Shown here in pieces: positions 7,094 through 13,527 of a DNA stretch of 14,296 bases. The DNA is from Scatomorpha merdavium (GTDB lineage: Bacteria > Bacillota > Clostridia > Oscillospirales > Oscillospiraceae), in NCBI GenBank assembly GCA_018711415.1, contig DVIJ01000137.1, positions 1 through 14,296 on the forward strand, in the 5' to 3' direction. A program made the position numbers and the translations under genes. Position 1 is the first letter of the stretch, and every line of letters begins with the position of its first letter. The notes below the pieces were generated by a model. It did no database searches and was not told where the DNA came from. It saw nothing but the letters and a program-made list of their open reading frames with translations.

Positions 7094-7834
7094 TCAAGGA
7101 CAGGCCTCCAGATACTCCTCCAGGCAGAGGCCGTTTTCCATTATGTAAACCGCCGCCTCCAGGCCTACATAGCGGAAGTGCCAAGGCTCCCAGACAATAC
7201 CCGTCAGCTCCGATTTCTCCGGCGGATAGCGCAGAATAAAGCCGTATTCCGCACAGTGCTCGCGGAGCCAGACCGCCTCCTCCGTCTGCGCCCAGCTCTC
7301 GTCCAGGTCCGGGTGTGCGTTTGATATTATGTCAACTGCAAGGCCGAGCTGGTGCTCGCTGGTGCCGGGTCGGGCGACCTCGTCGGCGGCCAGCTCCTCG
7401 GCCTCCTCGCGGGAAAGGCCGGTCTCTATCATGACCCTCTCGACCTTGTCCTCGAAGAGCTTTTCCTGATAGGCCCAGCTGCGCCAGCCGGAGGTGACAA
7501 CGAGGTCCAGCCCCGCGGCCCTCCCGGCCTCCAGCAGCGCGCGCAGGGGCTCCACGGCGCGGCTGTCCATGAGGTAGCCGCCGTCGGCCTCCTCCGTCTC
7601 CGGCTCAAAGTCCTCCGGAAGCGGGTTCTGCGCGTTCACCAGCCGGAGCCGCCAGTCCTCCTCCCGCACGGGCTCCGGGAGGCCGGCTTGCTCCGGCAGG
7701 CCGCTGCGCGCCGCTTGTGCGGGCAGGTCCGGCTCCTCATCTCCGCCCCGCAGGCGGTCCGAGAGCCTCGCCGCGCCCATGCCCGTCAGCAGTATCAGCG
7801 CCGTCGCCAGCAGAAACAATACAAGCCTTTTCAT
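7094..7834 (-). CDS. VanY-type D-alanyl-D-alanine carboxypeptidase
   Basis: A 246-residue membrane-anchored zinc peptidase that would trim the terminal D-Ala from peptidoglycan stem peptides outside the cell. An N-terminal anchor (residues 4-21) is followed by a Pro/Glu-rich linker with two GLPE repeats, then the VanY domain (about 85-235). Visible motifs are VTSGWRS (113-119), zinc ligands H161 and D168 in TSEHQLGLAVDI, and catalytic E216 with third ligand H219 in EPWHFRYVG. The ATG at 7832-7834 has AAAGGAG upstream; a TTG 24 bp earlier is in frame but lies before that site. The gene follows a two-component operon, and TTGCAT repeats like those at the regulator's own promoter lie upstream, so control by that regulator is likely. 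No vanH/A/X-type genes are present, so this is probably wall remodelling rather than a resistance cluster. Confidence 0.88.
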   Translation of the reverse strand: MKRLVLFLLATALILLTGMGAARLSDRLRGGDEEPDLPAQAARSGLPEQAGLPEPVREEDWRLRLVNAQNPLPEDFEPETEEADGGYLMDSRAVEPLRALLEAGRAAGLDLVVTSGWRSWAYQEKLFEDKVERVMIETGLSREEAEELAADEVARPGTSEHQLGLAVDIISNAHPDLDESWAQTEEAVWLREHCAEYGFILRYPPEKSELTGIVWEPWHFRYVGLEAAVYIMENGLCLEEYLEACP

Positions 7835-7859
7835 GCCCTTCTCCTTTCCGGGCGGCAAA

Positions 7860-7893
7860 AACCGCCCCGTATCGACTATGATACAGGGCGGTT
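7860..7893 (-). terminator. intrinsic terminator after the two-component operon, in the vanY leader
   Basis: Arms at 7860-7873 and 7880-7893 are complementary over 14 bp except for one position. That position is a C/A mismatch in plus-strand RNA but a G-U wobble in minus-strand RNA, and the minus strand continues with TTTTT. The orientation is therefore minus, ending the operon whose last stop is at 7947. It sits only 26 bp upstream of the vanY-like start codon. Confidence 0.75.
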
Positions 7894-7941
7894 GTATCCG
7901 ATTTTCGTCAGACTTGCATCATTTTTGCATATTTTTTGTAA
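7891..7941 (-). promoter_or_regulatory. putative response-regulator operator and promoter of the vanY-like gene
   Basis: On the plus strand, three half-sites TTGCAT (7914-7919), TTGCAT (7925-7930) and TTGTAA (7936-7941) follow each other at exactly 11 bp, the spacing typical of OmpR/PhoB-family binding sites. Read on the minus strand, the first box (as ATGCAA) lies 17 bp from TACAAC (7891-7896), a weak -10 candidate. The same box recurs upstream of the response regulator at 10300-10316. The -10 and start point are inferred. Confidence 0.52.
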
Positions 7942-7946
7942 AATAT

Positions 7947-8663
7947 TCAGCCTTCCAGCCTCAGCTTGATGTCCAGGAGCAGGGAGGCGGCGTCCTCGTA
8001 GGCGTGGATCTGCACGCTGTAGTCCCGCGTTTCGCCGCTGACGCTGTTTTTGAGTTTCAGCTCGAAGGGTACGCTGTCCTCCACGGCGTCCCAGACCTCG
8101 TATTCGTCCATATCCAGCGCCGTGCCTATGGAGCCGATGAGCCCGCCGATCTCGTAGATTTGGCCGCCGCTGTAGTTGCCGAGGTTCTGCACGCAGCTGG
8201 CGCTGTAGTAGCAGTAGAGCAGGTCGAGCGAGTCCACGTCCAGCACGGCGATGAACCAGTTGCTCCAGTCGCCGGTCCACTCGCGGTAGTATTCGAGGAT
8301 GCGTATGCTGTTCACACCGTCCGAGATGGCGTAGAAATACGCGCCAGTCGAGGCGACGCTCTGAACCGCGCCTCTGTCGCAGACGAGGGCGTTCTCCAGT
8401 GCGCCGATGCGCTTCATGGCGGCCATGGTGACGCCGCTGTCGAGCTCGCCGACGAGATGCGTGCGCTCCAGCTCGCCGGACTCGCAGCGCTCGTAGAGCG
8501 AGGCGCGCTCCGCGGCGCTCAGGTCGGAGGCGGGCGTGGGCGCTTGCGTCGTCGCGCCCGGCTCCTCCCCGCCGTCGAGCATGAGCGCCGGCACGATGAG
8601 ACAGACCGTGAACACCAGCGCCGTCAGCGCCATGGCCGCAAAGGTACCCGAGGACTTTTTCAC
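7947..8663 (-). CDS. anchored extracytoplasmic protein of unknown family, third gene of a two-component operon
   Basis: This 238-residue protein has one N-terminal hydrophobic segment (about 7-29) and then a Thr/Pro/Ala linker, so the rest should lie outside the membrane as an anchored protein; there is no lipobox. I do not recognise a named family. The body is acidic and rich in aromatic residues (YFYAISDG, EYYREWTGDWSNWF, LLYCYYSASC), with cysteines at 60, 95, 151 and 157. The GTG start overlaps the TGA of the kinase gene by four bases (GTGA), which implies translational coupling and a joint job with the kinase. Because that kinase has almost no extracellular part, this protein could be its external sensor or modulator (inference). 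A terminator follows about 50 bp downstream. Confidence 0.83.
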   Translation of the reverse strand: MKKSSGTFAAMALTALVFTVCLIVPALMLDGGEEPGATTQAPTPASDLSAAERASLYERCESGELERTHLVGELDSGVTMAAMKRIGALENALVCDRGAVQSVASTGAYFYAISDGVNSIRILEYYREWTGDWSNWFIAVLDVDSLDLLYCYYSASCVQNLGNYSGGQIYEIGGLIGSIGTALDMDEYEVWDAVEDSVPFELKLKNSVSGETRDYSVQIHAYEDAASLLLDIKLRLEG

Positions 8664-9622
8664 GCCTCGCCGCCCCCCTTCAGGAGGACGCGCACAGTCG
8701 TCCCGACGCCGGGCTCGCTCTCATATTCGAGGGCGGTGCCGTGCAGCTCGGCTATCCTCTGGCAGAGCGCCAGGCCCAGGCCGGCGCCGTTCTGCGCCCG
8801 GGACCGGCTCTTGTCTATCATGTAAAAGGGCTCCGTTATGCGCGAGAGGTCCTCCTTCTTCATGCCCCGGCCGTGGTCGCGGACATAGAAGGCGTAGCCC
8901 CCGTCCTCGCGCTTGCCGAAAAACTCCACGGTCTGGCCCTTGCGGGAGGCCTTGCGCGCGTTGTCGATGAGGTTCACCATGAGGGTCTTGAAGAGGTCCG
9001 GCTCTATCTCGACCTCACCCTGCTCCCAGCGCATGTCGAGGGTCATGCCGTCGGAGGCGAGGCTCGGCACCGTCACGGCGGCGACCTCGCGGATGAAATA
9101 GGGCGCGTCGAACCTGCGCCGCTCTATCCCCTGTTTGCCGGAGACGATGATCTCCATGAGCTTGAGGGAGAGCGCCTCGAGCCGCTTGCCCTCCGAGAAG
9201 ATGTAGCCCGCGGCGGTGAAGCGGTTCTTGGGGCTCATCTCGCGGGAGCGGAGCATATCCGCGTAGCCTATTATGGCGGTGAGCGGGGTCTTTAGCTCGT
9301 GCGCAAAGCTGGCGATGAACTCCTCCCTGCGGTCCGCGGCCTCCTCGAGCAGCTTTATTTCGCCCTCGAGTTCCTCGGCACGCTGCTGCTTTTTCGCCGC
9401 GTCCCTGGCGGCCCGGGTCTGGCTCCGGAGCGAAAAGAGCGCGACCAGCCCGCCCCCCGCCGGAGAGGCGGTGAGCAGAAAGGCCGCGTATGCTCCGTAG
9501 CTGAGCGCCGCGCCCCGGCCTATGGCTATGCAGGCCCCGGCGCAGATCACCACCGCCACCACGCAGGTGCAGGCGAAAAACAGTCCCAGCGGAAAGGCCG
9601 GGCGCGGGGACTTAGAGCTCAA
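8660..9622 (-). CDS. sensor histidine kinase with minimal extracellular region
   Basis: A 320-residue kinase with two hydrophobic segments (about 11-34 and 42-66) joined by only a few residues, so it lacks a normal external sensor domain. After a coiled-coil-like stretch (70-100) come HisKA with H108 in FAHELKTPLTAI, an N box around N217/N221 (VNLIDNARKA), DHGRGM (249-254), the F-box EPFYMIDKSRS and GAGLGLAL (279-286). All catalytic motifs are intact. The TTG start at 9620-9622 overlaps the end of the regulator gene by 11 bp. AAGGTGGGA lies just upstream of it, and no other start would keep the first helix. It pairs with the adjacent response regulator. The short-loop design resembles kinases that sense within the membrane, often for cell-envelope stress and with a helper protein; the helper could be the next gene. 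Confidence 0.9.
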   Translation of the reverse strand: MSSKSPRPAFPLGLFFACTCVVAVVICAGACIAIGRGAALSYGAYAAFLLTASPAGGGLVALFSLRSQTRAARDAAKKQQRAEELEGEIKLLEEAADRREEFIASFAHELKTPLTAIIGYADMLRSREMSPKNRFTAAGYIFSEGKRLEALSLKLMEIIVSGKQGIERRRFDAPYFIREVAAVTVPSLASDGMTLDMRWEQGEVEIEPDLFKTLMVNLIDNARKASRKGQTVEFFGKREDGGYAFYVRDHGRGMKKEDLSRITEPFYMIDKSRSRAQNGAGLGLALCQRIAELHGTALEYESEPGVGTTVRVLLKGGGEA

Positions 9623-10265
9623 GTCGGTATCCCACCTTGTAGATCGTCTTTATCTTGTCGTCCCAGTGCAGCTTCTTGCGCAGGCGCTGGACGTGCAGGT
9701 CCACCGTCCGCGAATCGCCCATATATTCGCTGCCCCAGACGCGCTCGTATATCGTCTCGCGGAAGAGCGCTATGTTCCGGTTCTGCACAAAAAGCAGCAG
9801 CAGCTCGAACTCCTTCGCCGTCAGCGGGATGGGCTTCGTCCCCTTCGTGACGGTGTGGGAGCGCGTGTCTATCGTGAGTCCTTCGATCTTTATCTCCGTC
9901 AGCGTTTTGCCGGCGCGGCGGAGCACCGCCTCCACCCTCGCCAGGAGCTCGACTATCTCAAAGGGCTTCACAAGGTAGTCGTCCGCGCCAAGGCGCAGGC
10001 CCTTCACCTTGTCCGCCATGGTCCCCTTAGCGGTCAGGAATATGACCGGTATCCCCAGCGGCTTTATAAAGTCCAGCAGCTCGTAGCCGCTGACCTTCGG
10101 CAGCATGATGTCGAGGAGCACAAGGTCGAAGCTCTCCTTCTCCAGGAGATTCGCAGCCTCCATCCCGTCATAGGCGCGGGCGCAGGAATAGCCCGCCTCG
10201 GACAGGTTCATCTCTATGAGATCGTTTATGGGCTTCTCGTCCTCCACGACAAGTATCCTGTACAT
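9612..10265 (-). CDS. OmpR-family response regulator of the kinase/vanY-like region
   Basis: A 217-residue two-domain regulator. The receiver (1-115) has E8/D9, phospho-acceptor D52 in LVLLDIMLPKVSG, T79 and K100 in ADDYLVKPFE. The winged-helix domain (about 125-215) contains SRTVDLHVQRLRKKL (recognition helix region) and ends YKVGYRLEL. The ATG at 10263-10265 was chosen because GGAGG stands eight bases before it; an in-frame GTG at 10272-10274 falls inside that binding site. The gene is first in a three-gene operon with its kinase and an anchored protein. Two TTGCAT-type boxes 11 bp apart lie directly upstream and point to autoregulation. Neighbourhood and shared boxes suggest a VanR-like cell-wall role, but the protein cannot be assigned to a named regulator from sequence alone. 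Confidence 0.92.
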   Translation of the reverse strand: MYRILVVEDEKPINDLIEMNLSEAGYSCARAYDGMEAANLLEKESFDLVLLDIMLPKVSGYELLDFIKPLGIPVIFLTAKGTMADKVKGLRLGADDYLVKPFEIVELLARVEAVLRRAGKTLTEIKIEGLTIDTRSHTVTKGTKPIPLTAKEFELLLLFVQNRNIALFRETIYERVWGSEYMGDSRTVDLHVQRLRKKLHWDDKIKTIYKVGYRLEL

Positions 10266-10287
10266 GCCGTTCACCTCCGGCTATTAC

Positions 10288-10316
10288 GATATACCCCAAA
10301 TGCATCAAATTTGCAT
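10288..10316 (-). promoter_or_regulatory. putative autoregulatory promoter/operator of the response regulator operon
   Basis: On the plus strand, half-sites ATGCAT (10300-10305) and TTGCAT (10311-10316) are exactly 11 bp apart, within the longer repeat TGCATCA-A/T-A-T. Read on the minus strand, the outer box (as ATGCAA) is 17 bp from TATATC (10288-10293), a reasonable -10, with the regulator start codon 22 bp further on. No good -35 exists, which fits an activator-dependent promoter. The rest of the intergenic region (10317-10420) is A/T-rich without a clear terminator. Confidence 0.58.
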
Positions 10317-10420
10317 CATATCCGGCCAGTTTCCGGAAAAAAGCTGAAAAAAATTTTGACGAAATTTTGGCCCGCATATCCGGTAATATTGACGAAAATG
10401 CACAGCTTATGTTCCCGGCC

Positions 10421-11356
10421 CTAGATGTTCTCCAGCAGGAAATGCGCCGTGTTCTGCATTGCAGCGGAGGCGCTGCGGCTGGGGTACATCTGAAAGTCGT
10501 GCCACATTCTGTCCCAGACCTCCAGCCGGACCTCCACCCCCGCAGCGCGCATGTTCTCCGCCAGGCGCTCCGCGTCCGAAAAGAGGATCTCGTGCGTCCC
10601 GACCTGGACGAGCGTCGGCGGGAAACCCGAAAAGTCCGCGAAGAGCGGCGAAAACTGCGGCAGGCTCGGGTCCATGTCCCCGGCGTAGGCCGCGCGCACC
10701 GCCGCCATGTATTCAGGCGTGAGCGCAGGGTCAATCCCTGCGCGCTCTCGCAGGCTCTCGCCGGACATCGTCATATCCGTCCAGGGCGACATCAGCAGCA
10801 GCGCCCCAGGCAGCATCCGCCCCTCCGAGCGCAGTTTCAGGCAGAGCACCAGCGCCAGGTTCCCGCCGGCAGAGTCCCCGGCGAGGACGATGTCCCGCGC
10901 GCCGAAGCCCATGTGCATGAGGTGGTCCCAGGCCGCCTGCCCGTCCTCTATCGCCGCGGGATAGGGGTGCTCCGGCGCGAGACGGTAGTCGAAGGCCAGA
11001 ACGTCCATCCCCGTCGCGCGGCAGAGCTTCGAGGCCAGGACCTTCGAAAAGCCCAGGCCGCCGCTCGTATAGCCCCCGCCGTGGCAGTAGAGGATGACCC
11101 TCCGCCGCCTGTGCTCCCGCTCCAGGCGCATCCAGGCAGCCTGCATCCCGCCCAGCTCGAAGGGCTCCCACACGAGCCCGGACATCGACGCCGCCATGTT
11201 CCCCAGCGCATCCTGGGCGCGGCGCTGCTTCTCCAGGTCCTCGCTCGTCATCGCCTCCGGCTCGCCCAGACTGTGCACCGCCTTGAGCAGCCGCATGAAG
11301 GGTTCGAGCTTCAGCTTTTCCGGCTCGCCGCCCAGCTTGTATTTCTTCTTTGACAT
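10421..11356 (-). CDS. alpha/beta hydrolase of the hormone-sensitive-lipase (GDXG) family
   Basis: This 311-residue esterase/acyl hydrolase shows the HSL-family marks: oxyanion-hole motif HGGG (92-95) in YCHGGGYTSGG, DYRLAPEHPYPAAIED (123-138), nucleophile S162 in GDSAGGNLA, and H286 in WDRMWHDF. The catalytic acid position aligns with E256 in VGTHEILFSD rather than the more common Asp. No signal peptide is seen, so it is probably cytoplasmic. The ATG at 11354-11356 follows AAAGGAG. It is the last gene of a three-gene operon, 18 bp after the zinc-ribbon membrane gene. Together with the acyltransferase two genes upstream, this suggests making and breaking of the same ester or acyl product. The substrate cannot be read from sequence. 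No convincing terminator follows. Confidence 0.9.
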   Translation of the reverse strand: MSKKKYKLGGEPEKLKLEPFMRLLKAVHSLGEPEAMTSEDLEKQRRAQDALGNMAASMSGLVWEPFELGGMQAAWMRLEREHRRRRVILYCHGGGYTSGGLGFSKVLASKLCRATGMDVLAFDYRLAPEHPYPAAIEDGQAAWDHLMHMGFGARDIVLAGDSAGGNLALVLCLKLRSEGRMLPGALLLMSPWTDMTMSGESLRERAGIDPALTPEYMAAVRAAYAGDMDPSLPQFSPLFADFSGFPPTLVQVGTHEILFSDAERLAENMRAAGVEVRLEVWDRMWHDFQMYPSRSASAAMQNTAHFLLENI

Positions 11357-11374
11357 GCCGGTCTCCTTTCGCGC

Positions 11375-12079
11375 CTACATGTGGAACCGGCGCCTGGCCT
11401 CTTCCCTCAGGGACGGCACGCGCCGGACGATGATGAGCGGTATGCTCAGGCCCACGCAGCTGGCCAGCACCACCAGCGCCCAGCCCGGAGTCCAGCCGCC
11501 GAGGAGGTATCTGTCGCAGATGAACTCCGTCAGCACGGCAAAAAAGCCCGCCGAGATAAGCACCAGTATCGTCGAGACCAGTATCGAGCAGCGCCGCGTG
11601 CGTATCACCCAGTACAGCAGCGGGATGACCGCAACGCCCGCCGCGATGATCGGCAGGGCCAGGCCCAGGAACCAGTCCATGCCGTCCAGCGCCACAGCGA
11701 TAATGCATATATATGCACCGACGGCCAGTACGTCCAGCGTCAGCCGGACCCAGATGAACATGCCCCGAATGAGCAGCGGCGGCACGAACCAGACCCAGAG
11801 CATGGCCATCGCTCCGCCGATGAAGAAGGACCACCAGACGTCGCTGTAGAACACCAGGTTGAGAAGCCCGCAGCAGATCGCCACGGAGAGCAGCATTGCG
11901 CTCAGAAGCAGGGCCGCCTCCCTGCGCGAGACCGGCGCGACCTCTTCGCGGCGCACCGGGAAGAAGCCCGGCTCCGCGGCGTCGGGCGGGCAGACGGGGT
12001 TCACCACCGGAGTCCGGCAGAGGGGACATTCCCTCGCCCCCGGGCCCAGCTCCACGCCGCAGTTAACGCAGTATGACAC
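11375..12079 (-). CDS. zinc-ribbon polytopic membrane protein (DUF6320-like)
   Basis: A 234-residue protein with an N-terminal zinc ribbon, C4-x2-C7-x10-C18-x2-C21, a short linker, and about six hydrophobic segments (near 55-77, 82-104, 112-132, 136-157, 166-186 and 196-218) with a basic C-terminal tail. The architecture matches what I recall as DUF6320 proteins of Clostridia, whose function is unknown to me. The GTG start at 12077-12079 is required to keep the first cysteine pair. The preceding AGGGGG overlaps the stop codon of the acyltransferase gene, indicating translational coupling. Encoded between an acyltransferase and a hydrolase, it may be the membrane platform or transporter for their lipid-like product (inference). 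Confidence 0.87.
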   Translation of the reverse strand: MSYCVNCGVELGPGARECPLCRTPVVNPVCPPDAAEPGFFPVRREEVAPVSRREAALLLSAMLLSVAICCGLLNLVFYSDVWWSFFIGGAMAMLWVWFVPPLLIRGMFIWVRLTLDVLAVGAYICIIAVALDGMDWFLGLALPIIAAGVAVIPLLYWVIRTRRCSILVSTILVLISAGFFAVLTEFICDRYLLGGWTPGWALVVLASCVGLSIPLIIVRRVPSLREEARRRFHM

Positions 12080-12090
12080 AGCTCCACCCC

Positions 12091-13365
12091 CTAACGGTTG
12101 CTCTCGACCCGGACGTGCAGGCCCTCACGGACCAGGAAGCGGAAAAATTCGCGTTCCAGGTCGTTCTCCTTCTGCACGCCGGAGAAGGTTATCTCGAATA
12201 CGTCGCCGCAGCTTATCGCACAGACGTGCGGCCTTGCGACCGTAGCTTGCCCCAGAACGGCCTCCACGTGCTCTATAAACGGTTTCATGGCGTCCGGTAG
12301 GGTAAACACACCGGGGTTGGTAAAAACGGCGCTGTAAGGCTCCACGCCCGTCAGGTGATAACTCAGGTGCATGATGGGGTTTTTGAGCGCCCGCGGGATG
12401 AGGACGAGGAAGGGGTTGAGCAGCAGTCGGACGCCCCTGGTCATGGCGGCGCGCAGCTTGACCGGCTCGGCGCTCAGACGCATGTAGTGCCGCACGAGCG
12501 AGATGAGTCCGGGCAGGTCGTAGTCGCCCAGCGAGGGGTCCACGCTGGGCTGGACCGTGATGATGAAGTTCCTGAGCGTCTGCGTCGGGAAAAACGCGCG
12601 CAGGTTAACCGGGACGGCCAGAGTCACGGGGCGCTCGCGGATAGGGCGCTCGCGGCGCTGCTTTTCGATGAGCAGCAGCATGAGCACGGCGGCGAGGTAT
12701 TCCGTGACGGAGGCGCCGTAGCTCCTGGCCTTTTCCCGCAGCTGTGCCGAGGAGAGAAAGCCCATCGTGACGTGGAAGGTGTAAAACTGCTCGGGCGTGC
12801 CGCGGTTCTGATAGGCTCGGGAGACCCTCGGCAGGGCGCGCGAGGCCTTGCCCGCGTAGCGGAGGTAGGCGTCCTCCCTCTCCTCGGGCTTCGGGGGCTC
12901 GTCGAGGTCTATTATGCCCTCGCCCGGCGGGATGTCCCGGCCGAGCTGGCGCAGGTATTCCGCGAGGACCGCCTTGAAAAAGGCTATGGCCCCCGCCCCG
13001 TCCGCCAGGGCGTGGAACACCTCCAGCGAGATCCGGCAGCGGTAGTAGTAAAACCGGATGAGCCAGCCGCTGTCCTCGTTGAAGCGGACCGGCCTGCAGG
13101 GGTCCGCGACGTCCTCCCGGACATAGGGGCCGGGCGCGTCGTTCGGCTCGAAGTAATACCAGAAAAAGCCCCGGCAGATCTTGACGGCAAAGCCCGGAAA
13201 GCGCGGCAGCGCACGGTCCACCGCCGCCTGTAGCGCCTCCGGCACGACCCGCTCCGTCATCACGGCGGAGAACCTGTATATGGCTGAAAACTGGTCCCGC
13301 TGGATGGAGGAATACATGAAGCTCGCGTTGTCCATCCTGTACCAGGGCCTGAGCGGTCTGTCCAT
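12091..13365 (-). CDS. condensation-fold acyltransferase (alcohol acetyltransferase/wax-synthase-like)
   Basis: This 424-residue protein resembles acyltransferases of the chloramphenicol acetyltransferase/condensation superfamily. The active-site motif is FHALADGAG, with H118-x3-D122-G123. The first His of the usual HHxxxDG is Phe, as in many AATase- and PapA-like enzymes. A second conserved region is the NPGVF stretch in the C-terminal half (YSAVFTNPGVF), which resembles the 'SN.G' latch of the fold. Such enzymes move an acyl group from CoA or a carrier to an alcohol or amine. No carrier protein or adenylation domain is nearby, so this is not an obvious NRPS. The ATG at 13363-13365 is preceded by GGAGG. 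It is the first gene of a three-gene operon (acyltransferase, zinc-ribbon membrane protein, hydrolase) with a promoter at 13393-13421. The product is unknown. Confidence 0.84.
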   Translation of the reverse strand: MDRPLRPWYRMDNASFMYSSIQRDQFSAIYRFSAVMTERVVPEALQAAVDRALPRFPGFAVKICRGFFWYYFEPNDAPGPYVREDVADPCRPVRFNEDSGWLIRFYYYRCRISLEVFHALADGAGAIAFFKAVLAEYLRQLGRDIPPGEGIIDLDEPPKPEEREDAYLRYAGKASRALPRVSRAYQNRGTPEQFYTFHVTMGFLSSAQLREKARSYGASVTEYLAAVLMLLLIEKQRRERPIRERPVTLAVPVNLRAFFPTQTLRNFIITVQPSVDPSLGDYDLPGLISLVRHYMRLSAEPVKLRAAMTRGVRLLLNPFLVLIPRALKNPIMHLSYHLTGVEPYSAVFTNPGVFTLPDAMKPFIEHVEAVLGQATVARPHVCAISCGDVFEITFSGVQKENDLEREFFRFLVREGLHVRVESNR

Positions 13366-13392
13366 AGTCGCCTCCGCAAAAAGTCTGCTCTG

Positions 13393-13421
13393 ATTTTACC
13401 ATTTTAGCCGCTTCGCCGCAA
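13393..13421 (-). promoter_or_regulatory. probable promoter of the acyltransferase operon
   Basis: Read on the minus strand, TTGCGG (13416-13421) is 17 bp from TAAAAT (13393-13398), placing a start point about 20 bp before the ribosome binding site. It is a fair but not perfect sigma-A match. An inverted repeat lies 9 bp further upstream. Confidence 0.55.
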
Positions 13422-13429
13422 GCCAAAGA

Positions 13430-13460
13430 AAAATGTTCAAAATTTTTCGGGGAACATTTT
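13430..13460. repeat. inverted repeat in the divergent intergenic region
   Basis: AAAATGTTC (13430-13438) and GAACATTTT (13452-13460) are perfect inverted copies around a 13-bp spacer. The repeat lies between the divergent acyltransferase operon and the DUF4358-like lipoprotein gene. It could be a regulator site serving one or both promoters. It is A/T-rich and has no T-tract beyond the second arm, so it is not a typical terminator. I found no good plus-strand promoter beside it. Confidence 0.5.
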
Positions 13461-13527
13461 CGCGGCGATGGAGTCATATGGCCACGGCGGCAGCCCCGCC
13501 GAAATACTTGCAAGGAGCAAATGAAAA

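Noticed and set aside
7090..7104. A small hairpin (CCTGTC/GACAGG, loop of three) at the end of the vanY-like gene
   Set aside because: The stem is only six bp and no T-tract follows on the minus strand, so I do not call it a terminator.
7835..7858. An in-frame TTG start for the vanY-like gene
   Set aside because: The TTG lies upstream of the AAAGGAG ribosome binding site that serves the ATG at 7834, and it would add charged residues before the membrane anchor.
7094..10265. A vancomycin-resistance (van) cluster
   Set aside because: Only a regulator/kinase pair and a VanY-type peptidase are present. No D-Ala-D-Lac or D-Ala-D-Ser ligase, VanH dehydrogenase or VanX dipeptidase lies in the window.
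10317..10420. Possible terminator or second operator in the A/T-rich gap after the hydrolase gene
   Set aside because: T-runs exist on the minus strand, but the only stem (AAAATTT against AAATTTT) is weak. Two TTGACGAAA copies and two ATATCCGG copies are short and show no consistent spacing or context.
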